A DNA stretch of 36,718 nucleotides from positions 1-36,718 of the forward strand of contig JAHFIV010000005.1 of the NCBI GenBank assembly GCA_023246225.1, given 5' to 3'. Made by a program: the position numbers and the translations under genes. Source of the stretch: a bacterium. GTDB lineage: Bacteria; Patescibacteriota; Patescibacteriia; SG8-24. Below, piece by piece: positions 19,948-28,309 of this stretch. How positions within the stretch are numbered: the first letter of the stretch is position 1; every line of letters starts with the position of its first letter. Under the pieces are notes generated by a model. The model worked only from the letters and a program-made list of their open reading frames with translations. It searched no databases and was not told the DNA's origin.

Positions 19948-21479
19948 ATATTTCTCAACGTTCCTCGCATAGCAAACGACTGTTTGGCGTTACCACTTTC
20001 GTAATCGGCGCGGGGGTGATGGCGGTAGAACTCACCGCCTCTCGTTTGCTTGCACCTTTTTTCGGCGCGTCGATGTTTGTCTGGACCAGCCTCATCGTTA
20101 CCATTCTTCTTGCTCTCGCTCTAGGGTACTGGACAGGCGGCAATCTTGCGGGGAAAGGAGCAAAAATTGGAACAGTTGGCGCAGCACTTTGTGGAACGAG
20201 TATCACGCTCATTTTTGGTGTGATTATTTTGCCAATATGCGCGAACGCCACATCTGGGTTCCTTACATCTTTTTCTGCTGCCTTTGTCGCACTTTTTTTG
20301 GGATCGTTCGTTGCAGCAGTGGTCGCTTTTGCTGCCCCAGTCTTTCTTCTCGCAGCGGCCGGCCCAATTCTTCTCAAAGAATGGTCAGAAGGCTCAGATA
20401 TAGGTAATGCATCAGGAAAATATTTTGCGATCTCGACCGTGGGGAGCGTGGTTGGAACATTACTCCCCACGCTCATCCTCGTTCCGACTGTCGGTGCGCG
20501 GCACACCATCGAAATGATCGCGTTGATTTTTATGGCGCTAGGACTCGCGCTCATCCCTTGGCGTCGAGATGCGTTAGCGGCACTCATTTTTATTCCCGCA
20601 CTTGCTTATTCAGAAATTCAACCATTGTTTTCTGCACAAAAAGCGATTGAGCAACGTGAATCACCGTACCAACTCATCTCTGTGCTCAGTGATGGAGAAA
20701 AAAGATATCTCACATTTAATGAATCGCTCGGTGTCCAATCGGTGTATGAACCTGGTGCACAAAGAACCGGTTGGTATTTTGATTATCTTGCACTTCTTCC
20801 ATGGCTGCGTCGTTCTGCAGATGGATCATCTCCAAAAATAGCGTTCATTGGGCTCGCTGGTGGAAGCGGTGTGCGTGCGTTTCGCACTTTTCTTGCGCCA
20901 GAAGAAAAAACTGACATTACCGGCGTCGATCTTGACCCCACGGTCATCGAAATCGGCAAAAAATATTTTGCACTAGGTGATTTGCCGATGCGTATCGTGA
21001 GTGAGGATGGTCGAATGTTTTTGCAGCACACGAAAAACACGTTCGATGTGATCGTATTCGATATGTACAGCACGCAAGTGTACATTCCTCCTCACGTAGC
21101 CACAAAAGAATTTTTTACACTTGCGCATGCGCGCCTTTCACCTGGGGGGATGATCGCTATGAATGTGAATGCACCGTCGGATGATTCACCACTTCTCAAA
21201 ACGCTCGTCAATACTATTGCATCGCAATTTAAAAACGTTCGTGTGATACCGATGCCGACGGAATGGAATAGGGTGGTGATGGCGAGTGACGAATCGATTC
21301 CTCTCGAAGAAGCAACTACACATCTTCCTCCTACCTGGAATGATGTTGCTCTGACGATCACAAAGACTCGCGATGTCCGTTATGATCCGAGCGCAGACAT
21401 TTTTACCGATGACCGCGCACCTATCGAGCTACTCACGGACTCCATGATTGTGCGAGCAGCTCTCACAAAAGAGAAGTGA
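19944..21479 (+). CDS. Membrane-fused spermidine synthase-like protein
   Basis: N-terminal polytopic region (VMAVELTASRLLAPFFGASMFVWTSLI) plus SAM-dependent SpeE-like domain (IGLAGGSGVRAFR, VDLDPTVIEIGKKYF, DGRMFL, FDVIVFDMYS); ATGA overlap with the preceding gene. Confidence 0.88.
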   Translation: MNISQRSSHSKRLFGVTTFVIGAGVMAVELTASRLLAPFFGASMFVWTSLIVTILLALALGYWTGGNLAGKGAKIGTVGAALCGTSITLIFGVIILPICANATSGFLTSFSAAFVALFLGSFVAAVVAFAAPVFLLAAAGPILLKEWSEGSDIGNASGKYFAISTVGSVVGTLLPTLILVPTVGARHTIEMIALIFMALGLALIPWRRDALAALIFIPALAYSEIQPLFSAQKAIEQRESPYQLISVLSDGEKRYLTFNESLGVQSVYEPGAQRTGWYFDYLALLPWLRRSADGSSPKIAFIGLAGGSGVRAFRTFLAPEEKTDITGVDLDPTVIEIGKKYFALGDLPMRIVSEDGRMFLQHTKNTFDVIVFDMYSTQVYIPPHVATKEFFTLAHARLSPGGMIAMNVNAPSDDSPLLKTLVNTIASQFKNVRVIPMPTEWNRVVMASDESIPLEEATTHLPPTWNDVALTITKTRDVRYDPSADIFTDDRAPIELLTDSMIVRAALTKEK

Positions 21480-21482
21480 CCC

Positions 21483-22478
21483 TTGCATTTGCACAATGTT
21501 TCGCGTATGCTCTCGGGTCATATGGTTGGAAGCATACGCGCTGCAGCAGAACGAATCGCTGCAGAAAAAACCTACATACGTATCGACGATGCGAAGCTGA
21601 TCGCGCTCGCAGTGTCACTTAAAGATCGGCCGATCCCCGCATGGGACAACGGTCTCCATTTTTTTGATGGTGGACCGAAGAGTGTGATGTATACGCTGCT
21701 TCTCGATGCGGTAAATTTTTGTTTTTGGCCAAGTGTATTCGTAACCGAATACCAAGGAAAAAGGTACGGATTAGAGGATGGCTACTGTGCACTTTCGGTC
21801 GCACTAAAACGTGCGTTTGAGGAGGGGATTCCACTTTGGGATCCTACGTTCCTTACGCAAATTGATGTAAAAACACTAAAAAATATTTTGCGGTTTGATG
21901 GCGACATCTGTCTTCTTGAAGAGCGAGCGGCAAACGCTCGTAATCTTGGCGAAACGCTCGTGAAAAAATATCACGGCGATCCCTCGACTCTTCTCGCGGA
22001 GGCTGGTCACGACGCTGCGAGACTCGCCGATCTTCTTGCTGCAGATTTTGATTGCTATCGTGACGAACGCGTATGGCGTGGAGAAACATTTGCCGTAATG
22101 AAACGCGCACAAATTTGCGCATCCGACCTCGCGGGAAGTTTTAATGCAGGTGGTGTCGTACGACTTACCGGTGCGGAAAAATTAACCTGTTTTGCTGATT
22201 ATAAACTTCCGCAATTATTTCATGCTGATGGCGTTTTTGTATACTCAGCTGATGTAGAAAAAAGAATCCTTGCTCAAGAATTAATTCCAGAAAATTCCGA
22301 AGAAGAAGTTGCGATCCGTGCGAACACTATTTTGGTTGTTGAAAGATTGAAAAAAGAAATCGCTGCGCTCGGTCGAGAGATCAGTGCGCGCGAGATCGAC
22401 TGGTTATTATGGGATGAAAGCATCACCCCCGGACGACTCAACGTGCCGCATCACCGCACGCTCACTACCGCATACTAA
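21483..22478 (+). CDS. Queuosine salvage protein (DUF2419 / QNG1 queuosine-5'-phosphate N-glycosylase family)
   Basis: HFFDGGPKSVMYTLLLDAVNFCFWPS, LTCFADYKLPQLFHADGVFVYS and C-terminal PHHRTLTTAY match the family as recalled. Precise start uncertain (TTG 21483 or downstream ATG). Confidence 0.88.
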   Translation: MHLHNVSRMLSGHMVGSIRAAAERIAAEKTYIRIDDAKLIALAVSLKDRPIPAWDNGLHFFDGGPKSVMYTLLLDAVNFCFWPSVFVTEYQGKRYGLEDGYCALSVALKRAFEEGIPLWDPTFLTQIDVKTLKNILRFDGDICLLEERAANARNLGETLVKKYHGDPSTLLAEAGHDAARLADLLAADFDCYRDERVWRGETFAVMKRAQICASDLAGSFNAGGVVRLTGAEKLTCFADYKLPQLFHADGVFVYSADVEKRILAQELIPENSEEEVAIRANTILVVERLKKEIAALGREISAREIDWLLWDESITPGRLNVPHHRTLTTAY

Positions 22479-22479
22479 T

Positions 22480-23700
22480 ATGGGCGCACTGCAGTTCACT
22501 ATCACGCATAAAGATCCGAAGTCGCTCGCGCGCGCGGGCGTGCTTACCGTTCCGCACGGTGTCGTTGAAACACCTGCGTTTATCGTTGTCGGCACGCGCG
22601 CATCAGTAAAAGCGGTCGATCCGCGCGATCTCAAAGCAACAGGAACACAGATCGCGCTCGCGAACACGTATCACCTCATGCTTCGTCCTGGCGCCGAGGC
22701 GGTCGCCGAGCAAGAAGGTCTCCATAATTTCATGCAATGGGACGGTCCGATGGTGACCGACAGCGGCGGATTTCAAGCTTTCAGTCTCGGTTTTGCTATC
22801 GAGCATGGCGTAGGAAAAATGCTAAAAATGTTTCCCGACGAAGGAAAGCATGATCGAGATACGAAGAAGCAGGCGACTCCGCCGAGGCCGAAGCTCGCAA
22901 AAATCACCTCTGACGGTATTTTGTTTCACTCGCATCTCGATGCATCGAAACACATGCTCACTCCAGAGCGGTCGATCGACATTCAAGAAAAACTTGGTGC
23001 GGATATTATTTTAGTGCTCGACGAGTGCACGTCGCCGCTCGCAACGTACGAATACACGCGCGACTCACTCGAATTATCGCATCGCTGGGCAGAACGTTCT
23101 TTTGCTGCGCACAAGACCGATCAAGCGCTCGCTGGCATCGTGCAGGGCGGTGCATACAAAGATCTTCGTGATCACGCAGCGAAGTGGAACGCCGCGATGC
23201 CGTTCGACTCCTTTGCGATCGGTGGAAGCCTGGGAAAATCAAAAGATGACATGTGGCGGATTCTCGAATGGACGAACGTGATTCTTCCAGAAAATAAACC
23301 GCGACACTTACTCGGTATAGGGGGCGTTGATGATGTGTTCGGTGCGGTAGAGCGTGGAATCGATCTTTTTGACTGCATTTCACCAACGCGACTTGCGCGC
23401 ATGGGTATGGTGCACCTCCGTCCAGAGTCCGGCGGAACACGCGCAAACAAGTGGCGTTTTCATTTGAACGGCAGCACGAAAGCAGAAAAAGGCCCGATCG
23501 ATCCGGCGTGTGGCTGCTCCACATGCACGCGATTTTCTCGCGCGTACGTTCACCATCTTCTTCGCACCGGTGAATTGCTCGGCTACACACTCACTTCGAT
23601 TCATAACCTCTATTTCACCAACAAACTTTTCGAAGAAATTCGCGCGGCGATCAAAACGGGGACGTTCGAGTCGCTCAAAGAAAAGTGGATGGGAAAATAA
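22480..23700 (+). CDS. tgt: tRNA-guanine transglycosylase
   Basis: MVTDSGGFQAFSLG, DGILFHSHLDASKHMLTPERSIDIQEKLGADI, LAGIVQGGAYKDLRD, LLGIGGVDDVFGAVERGIDLFDCISPTRLARMG, zinc site CGCSTC. Start at ATG 22480. Confidence 0.96.
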   Translation: MGALQFTITHKDPKSLARAGVLTVPHGVVETPAFIVVGTRASVKAVDPRDLKATGTQIALANTYHLMLRPGAEAVAEQEGLHNFMQWDGPMVTDSGGFQAFSLGFAIEHGVGKMLKMFPDEGKHDRDTKKQATPPRPKLAKITSDGILFHSHLDASKHMLTPERSIDIQEKLGADIILVLDECTSPLATYEYTRDSLELSHRWAERSFAAHKTDQALAGIVQGGAYKDLRDHAAKWNAAMPFDSFAIGGSLGKSKDDMWRILEWTNVILPENKPRHLLGIGGVDDVFGAVERGIDLFDCISPTRLARMGMVHLRPESGGTRANKWRFHLNGSTKAEKGPIDPACGCSTCTRFSRAYVHHLLRTGELLGYTLTSIHNLYFTNKLFEEIRAAIKTGTFESLKEKWMGK

Positions 23701-23772
23701 GATTTTCTTGTCATCCTGAGCTTGATTCAGGAAATGTCATTCCGGACCAGGATCCGGAACCAAGTCATCTCA

Positions 23773-23877
23773 TGTCATTCCGGCCTCCGAGCCGGAATCC
23801 AGAAACGTAATAAAAGACCAAACAAAATTCGTTTGGTCTTTTATTTTCTGGATTCCGGGTCACGGCCCGGAATGACA
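23773..23877. repeat. Two-armed REP/BIME-like inverted repeat, copy R4 (opposite orientation)
   Basis: TGTCATTCCGGCCTCCGAGCCGGAATCCAGAAA ... AAAAGACCAAACAAAATTCGTTTGGTCTTTT ... CTGGATTCCGGGTCACGGCCCGGAATGACA; half-copies at 23710-23760. Confidence 0.92.
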
Positions 23878-23892
23878 ATGTGTGGAGTCGTG

Positions 23893-24291
23893 TTACTTTG
23901 CGTTCGTGTCCGCCTGGTGGATGCCAAAAATATTGCCCTCGGTATCTTTATAGTATCCCTGCCATGCCATGCCGGTGAGTGCGCTCTTCGGTGCGGCTTC
24001 AGTGCCACCAGCCGCAAGAATTTTTGCAGCGATCGCATCATAGTTTTCGACGACCATTGTGGTGACGTACGCGTTCACCGCCTGGCCTTCGGTTGGCGCA
24101 GAACCTTTTCTTCGGAGCAAGCCACCGTTGATGCCACCGGGTTCATCCTGCTTGCCGGTCATCACCATCCAATATTCAAACTGACCACCCTCCCATTTTT
24201 TAATCTCCCAACCAAAAACGTTGGTATAAAATTGTACTGCACGCTCGGGATCCTCTGCGTGAATTTCGAAATGCGCGGGGCGATTCGTCAT
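23893..24291 (-). CDS. VOC (glyoxalase/bleomycin-resistance superfamily) protein
   Basis: HFEIHAEDPERAVQFYTNVFGWEI ... YKDTEGNIFGIHQAD. Confidence 0.93.
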   Translation of the reverse strand: MTNRPAHFEIHAEDPERAVQFYTNVFGWEIKKWEGGQFEYWMVMTGKQDEPGGINGGLLRRKGSAPTEGQAVNAYVTTMVVENYDAIAAKILAAGGTEAAPKSALTGMAWQGYYKDTEGNIFGIHQADTNAK

Positions 24292-24323
24292 ATGCGTAAA
24301 ATTAAAAATGATATGCGGTCATC

Positions 24324-24353
24324 TTGACAGAAAGCAAAAGTACATGCTATAGA
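24324..24353 (+). promoter_or_regulatory. Sigma70-like extended -10 promoter for ORF 24371
   Basis: TTGACA (24324-24329), 18-nt spacer, TGC-TATAGA (24348-24353). Confidence 0.55.
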
Positions 24354-24370
24354 GATCCTAGGAGAAGTTC

Positions 24371-24796
24371 ATGTTAAAAATGTACGTGGTCACCGTTCTG
24401 GTCTCGATTCTCACGTGCACAGGACTCGTTCTCGTATGCGGTGAGCCTCTCACGGATACGAATCCGTTGCTTTTTTTCAGCATCTATTGGATCATCGCGC
24501 TGCAGACTCTGTTTGTGAGTGCGATCAACGTCGCTGACTGGGATCTCCCGAAAGGCTCGGAGTGGGGACGAATTCCCTTCGCTGCGTACGTTCTCGGCGC
24601 GAACAGTTCGCTCTATCACTCCAGCTTCATCGATGAGGGGATGCAAAAAATCCGCGACGGATGGGTCGTCAAAGGCATGTGGTTGGGGTTCGAGATCGTT
24701 CTCGTTATCGCCCTCATTGTCGGTATCATCCGATGGAGCGTTCGGCACCCCGCGCCACCTAAGGCCAAGGCAGCGAGCAACGCCAGACCGAGGTAA
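24371..24796 (+). CDS. Hypothetical membrane protein, 141 aa
   Basis: Three hydrophobic stretches; promoter-like sequence upstream, terminator downstream. Confidence 0.75.
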   Translation: MLKMYVVTVLVSILTCTGLVLVCGEPLTDTNPLLFFSIYWIIALQTLFVSAINVADWDLPKGSEWGRIPFAAYVLGANSSLYHSSFIDEGMQKIRDGWVVKGMWLGFEIVLVIALIVGIIRWSVRHPAPPKAKAASNARPR

Positions 24797-24803
24797 ATCT
24801 TAG

Positions 24804-24837
24804 AAGCCGCGCTCGGTTCATCCGACGCGGCTTTTTT
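24804..24837 (+). terminator. Rho-independent terminator
   Basis: AAGCCGCG...CGCGGCTTTTTTC. Confidence 0.8.
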
Positions 24838-24958
24838 CATTCCGTGATCAGCCCCCGTAACGCGTCACGGTCCCTATGGTGCCTGTCTCTAAAGTGACAG
24901 CGATGCGAGCCTAGTTATAAACCATTGACAAAATCGGAAAGTTTTATCAGGATATGGC

Positions 24959-24978
24959 CACGGCGTTCACTCGCCGTG
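24959..24978 (+). promoter_or_regulatory. 5'-UTR hairpin upstream of the MoxR-like gene
   Basis: CACGGCG-TTCACT-CGCCGTG, 7-bp perfect stem, ~40 nt before ATG. Confidence 0.35.
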
Positions 24979-25018
24979 AGCTCATTGCACCACACAAAAG
25001 AGAACAAGGAGACTCCTC

Positions 25019-26260
25019 ATGACAATGACTTCGGTTACGACGACACCTGCTGCGACAACCTCCCTTCCAGTGATCGCCTCGTCCATTCGTACGCTCCAAG
25101 CAGAGCTGAACGAGCTGTTCCCCGAACGGGAGCCGGTCGTGACGCAGCTCGTCTACGGTCTGCTCACGCGCGAGCACGTGCTCGTGTTCGGCACGTACGG
25201 AACCGGGAAGTCCCGCCTGGTGGATCGCTTCTTCGGCGCATTCCCCGACGCAAATCTGTTCTCCGTCGAGTGCACGAAGTTCATGACCGAGAGCAACGTC
25301 GTCGGCATCCCGAATCCGAAAAAGCTTCGTGAGGAGGGGCGCATATGGCACGACCGAGAAGGGACGATACTCGACGCGCAGTTCGCAGAGCTCGACGAGT
25401 TGTTCGACGCGAACGATCCGTTGCTCCGAACGCTGCTCGGTATCTTGAACGAACGGCGGTTCATCCGAGGCGTGCAGCGGGAGAAGGCGAACCTTCACAC
25501 CGCACTCGCTTCAACGAACGCCGACCCAGAGGCGGTCGTGAAACAGTCGCCGACGCTCGGCGCGCTCGTGGACCGATTCCTCTTTCAAACGCAGGTCAAA
25601 TATCTGCAGCAGGGTGCGAGCCGGCGGCGGATGCTTGCGAAGTATCTCAGCGACGAGCGGCCCACTGGCGGCATCTCGTACGGTGGGGTCGAAGCACTCG
25701 CGACCGCGGTGCGTGACACACGGATCGACGATCCGGTGCTCATCGATTTGCACGACCAGATCGTGCAGGCATTTCAGACAGCGAGCGGAAAAATTTTCTC
25801 CGATCGCCGCGCCTGCAAAGCGCTGGAACTTGCGAAGGCGAATGCATTTTTGTTCGGTCGTGACGAGGTCGCACCGGACGACTTCCTCGCGACCGCATGG
25901 GCGTTCTGCAAAGGGCACGACACCGCGTCACTCGACCAATTCAAAGGAGTGGCGACGCCGCTCATCGAAAAGGTCGTCAAGGAGCGGAAGCCGGACATTG
26001 TTCGCACGCAGATGAAGCTGATCGACGAGTTCGAGAAGCGCGTGCCGCAGCCGATCCCGGTGGCCGGAGCGACAGGCGCGCAACCAACATCGGATGAGCT
26101 GGTCGCTCTCCGACGCGTGCTCGTGCAACTACAGTCGGACGTCACGGCGATCCGCCCGAGCCACGCAGCCGTCGAAGATCGCCAAAAGAAACTCGTCACG
26201 CTCATCGGAAAGATCAAGGGTGATGTCGGGAAACTGATCGATGGAGAAGCGGTCGTATGA
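25019..26260 (+). CDS. MoxR/RavA-like AAA+ ATPase
   Basis: FGTYGTGKSRLVDRFF (Walker A), LDAQFAELDELFDAN (Walker B-like), LLGILNERRF; SD AAGGAG upstream. Confidence 0.88.
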   Translation: MTMTSVTTTPAATTSLPVIASSIRTLQAELNELFPEREPVVTQLVYGLLTREHVLVFGTYGTGKSRLVDRFFGAFPDANLFSVECTKFMTESNVVGIPNPKKLREEGRIWHDREGTILDAQFAELDELFDANDPLLRTLLGILNERRFIRGVQREKANLHTALASTNADPEAVVKQSPTLGALVDRFLFQTQVKYLQQGASRRRMLAKYLSDERPTGGISYGGVEALATAVRDTRIDDPVLIDLHDQIVQAFQTASGKIFSDRRACKALELAKANAFLFGRDEVAPDDFLATAWAFCKGHDTASLDQFKGVATPLIEKVVKERKPDIVRTQMKLIDEFEKRVPQPIPVAGATGAQPTSDELVALRRVLVQLQSDVTAIRPSHAAVEDRQKKLVTLIGKIKGDVGKLIDGEAVV

Positions 26261-27246
26261 TCCCGCTACTGATCGCGCTCGCGGTCATCGGGATCGCGCT
26301 GCTGCTCTACTGGCTCGCCAAACGTCAAGGTGGCGGCAAAGGAAAGAGTGCGGATTCGGGAGCGTCACCGTCGAAAAAAGCGACGCCACCCACGAAAAAT
26401 CCAGCCACAGCAACACCAAATGCAATCGACGCTGCAAAAATGCGCGCGATCGAAAACGCAGGAGGTTTGCTCGCGAGAGAATTACAAAGAGTAAAGATGT
26501 GTCTCACACCAGAGATGCTCGACGTCCTCTACCGCGCGGCAACGCAAGAGGACATCCACTTCAATCTTGCGACCGAAAAAAAGAAGCAGGTGCTGCAGTA
26601 TCCCACAGCGACGATGGACATCGTGCCGGTCGATGACGCGGCGCACCTGCCACAGATCTCTCCGGATCAGATGATGCTCGACGAAGATGCGTTCTACAGC
26701 AGATTCGTCATGCGCGAACTGATCCGCCCCGAATACTTCGGTGTTACCACTACCGGTAAACGCCTGTACATCCTTCTCGACATCTCGCCATCGATGTTCG
26801 ATAACGCCGCACGTATGCCCGATGGACAACTGCGAGACACGTGGTCGCGCGGCGTTGTCGCGAGCCTACTCGTCGACGCGGTCAAAGGCGAGGCGGAGTA
26901 CTTGTTTCAAAAATTCCACGACCAGGTTCGCGACCGATTGTCGGCAGTCACGCCGCAGGAAGCGGAGCAGTTGCTTTCGCACATCGTTGAGACTGCGGAG
27001 ATCGGTGGCGGCACAAACATCGGAAACGCAGTGCGCACTGCGGTGGCGCACATCAGAGCGTGTCAAGAACAAGAGACCCGCATGAATCACATCCTCCTCA
27101 TCACCGACGGTGAGGATTTTGGTGGCCTCACCCGAGACCAGCTCGTCAAATCGCTGGGAGACGACATCCAACTTCACGTCGTCCTCATCGGAAAATCGTG
27201 GGGACCGGAGCACGTACTCTCACCCTACATCATCGCGAAGTTCTAA
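26257..27246 (+). CDS. VWA-domain protein with N-terminal membrane anchor (partner of MoxR ATPase)
   Basis: LYILLDISPSMFDNAAR (MIDAS DxSxS), GGGTNIGNAV, LLITDGEDFG; ATGA overlap with upstream gene. Confidence 0.87.
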   Translation: MIPLLIALAVIGIALLLYWLAKRQGGGKGKSADSGASPSKKATPPTKNPATATPNAIDAAKMRAIENAGGLLARELQRVKMCLTPEMLDVLYRAATQEDIHFNLATEKKKQVLQYPTATMDIVPVDDAAHLPQISPDQMMLDEDAFYSRFVMRELIRPEYFGVTTTGKRLYILLDISPSMFDNAARMPDGQLRDTWSRGVVASLLVDAVKGEAEYLFQKFHDQVRDRLSAVTPQEAEQLLSHIVETAEIGGGTNIGNAVRTAVAHIRACQEQETRMNHILLITDGEDFGGLTRDQLVKSLGDDIQLHVVLIGKSWGPEHVLSPYIIAKF

Positions 27247-27252
27247 CGTCAG

Positions 27253-27285
27253 CCGCCCCGCAGTATTGCGGAGCGGTTTTTCTTT
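27253..27285 (+). terminator. Rho-independent terminator of the MoxR-VWA operon
   Basis: CCGCCCCGCAGTATTGCGGAGCGGTTTTTCTTT. Confidence 0.75.
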
Positions 27286-27302
27286 ATCACTCCGCCACCA
27301 TA

Positions 27303-27408
27303 TGTCATTCCGGGCCGTGACCCGGAATCCAGAAACGTAAAAAAGGATCAAACAAAATCCGTTTGGCTACTTTGTTATGTGGATTCCGGCTCGGAGGCCG
27401 GAATGACA
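27303..27408. repeat. Two-armed REP/BIME-like inverted repeat, copy R5
   Basis: TGTCATTCCGGGCCGTGACCCGGAATCCAGAAACG ... GATTCCGGCTCGGAGGCCGGAATGACA; half-copies to ~27445. Confidence 0.92.
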
Positions 27409-27494
27409 GAGAAGATGCCGGAATGACAAACGTGGGTGGAATGACAACAGGAGACCAGGTCTCTCGCATTTGTTTGCATTACCTACCTTCAAAA

Positions 27495-27540
27495 CACACA
27501 GACGGCGGCCTCGCGTAAAGCGAGACCACCGTCTGTGTGG
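27495..27540 (-). terminator. Long symmetric hairpin, orphan terminator-like
   Basis: CACACAGACGGCGGCCTCGC-GTAAA-GCGAGACCACCGTCTGTGTG. On the minus strand the two mismatches become U-G wobbles and the stem is followed by TTTT. Confidence 0.5.
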
Positions 27541-27829
27541 CGGTGTGGGCGGGTTAAGTGCTCCACCAGTGCAGTCAACGTAGGGCTTTTTCAGGGTCTG
27601 ACGAGCGGGTGGATTTGAGGCATGTGAGTCGGGGGTAAAAATGGAACAAACGGAACAGAATTATGGCATTTTGGACAGTCTCATTTTCCCCACCAAATCC
27701 CAAAGGCTGTCGAACTGTCGTTGACTCACGTCAGCCGAATGTTAAAATAAGGTGTCATTCCTTGGAAGCTGGCGCTAGCTGCACGCTAGAATTCTACTCG
27801 CAAGCTTCATTCTCATTATAGGAACTAAT

Positions 27830-27994
27830 ATGGAGAAGAAAAAATTGATTCAATGTCCCCACTGTCAGAAATCGCAGTTCTACAGGACCGACGGGGAGTT
27901 CATGACTCACATGAACAGTTGTCCGTCTCGATATTCTGATCCTCAGAAGCGGTTTAAAGCCAGCCTGGCTTTAAAGAAAAAGAAAAATAAATAA
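27830..27994 (+). CDS. Small zinc-finger-like protein, 54 aa
   Basis: MEKKKLIQCPHCQKSQFYRTDGEFMTHMNSCPSRYSDPQKRFKASLALKKKKNK; CxxC-x18-HxxxC spacing; not in the ORF track. Confidence 0.6.
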   Translation: MEKKKLIQCPHCQKSQFYRTDGEFMTHMNSCPSRYSDPQKRFKASLALKKKKNK

Positions 27995-28057
27995 AAAGCC
28001 TCAGTTTTATCCGCAGTGTCTTTTGTTGTGGCCTTGGGATTGGATAGTTTATCGAAA

Positions 28058-28294
28058 CTAAATGGTAGTGGAGAGGCTCTTGTGAGATTTATGCAGCGCG
28101 ACGTAAAACCATTCTTCCTTGGACTTGACCCGCTGGCTTTCGAGATAGGCCAAGACGTCGTCTTCTTTAAAACGGAGTCGGCGGCTGATGCGGTAGAACG
28201 GGATGATGCGGCTTTCCACCATACGGTAGATCGTGGTTTTAGAGACGCAGAATAGATCAGCCACATTTTCGATTGTCAGAAGTTTAATTGGCAT
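28058..28294 (-). CDS. Excisionase/AlpA-type helix-turn-helix DNA-binding protein
   Basis: LLTIENVADLFCVSKTTIYRMVESRIIPFYRISRRLRFKEDDVLAYLES. Confidence 0.88.
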   Translation of the reverse strand: MPIKLLTIENVADLFCVSKTTIYRMVESRIIPFYRISRRLRFKEDDVLAYLESQRVKSKEEWFYVALHKSHKSLSTTI

Positions 28295-28309
28295 AAAGAG
28301 GATGTTGGC

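Noticed and set aside
23722-24327. 201-aa plus-strand ORF
   Set aside because: Composed of repeat R4 and the antisense of the well-supported VOC gene.
24947-25498. 183-aa minus-strand ORF
   Set aside because: Antisense of the MoxR-like gene; no independent support.
27541-27575. Possible tRNA/tmRNA 3' end (GGGTTAAGTGCTCCACCA)
   Set aside because: No T-arm consensus or matching acceptor 5' strand could be found.
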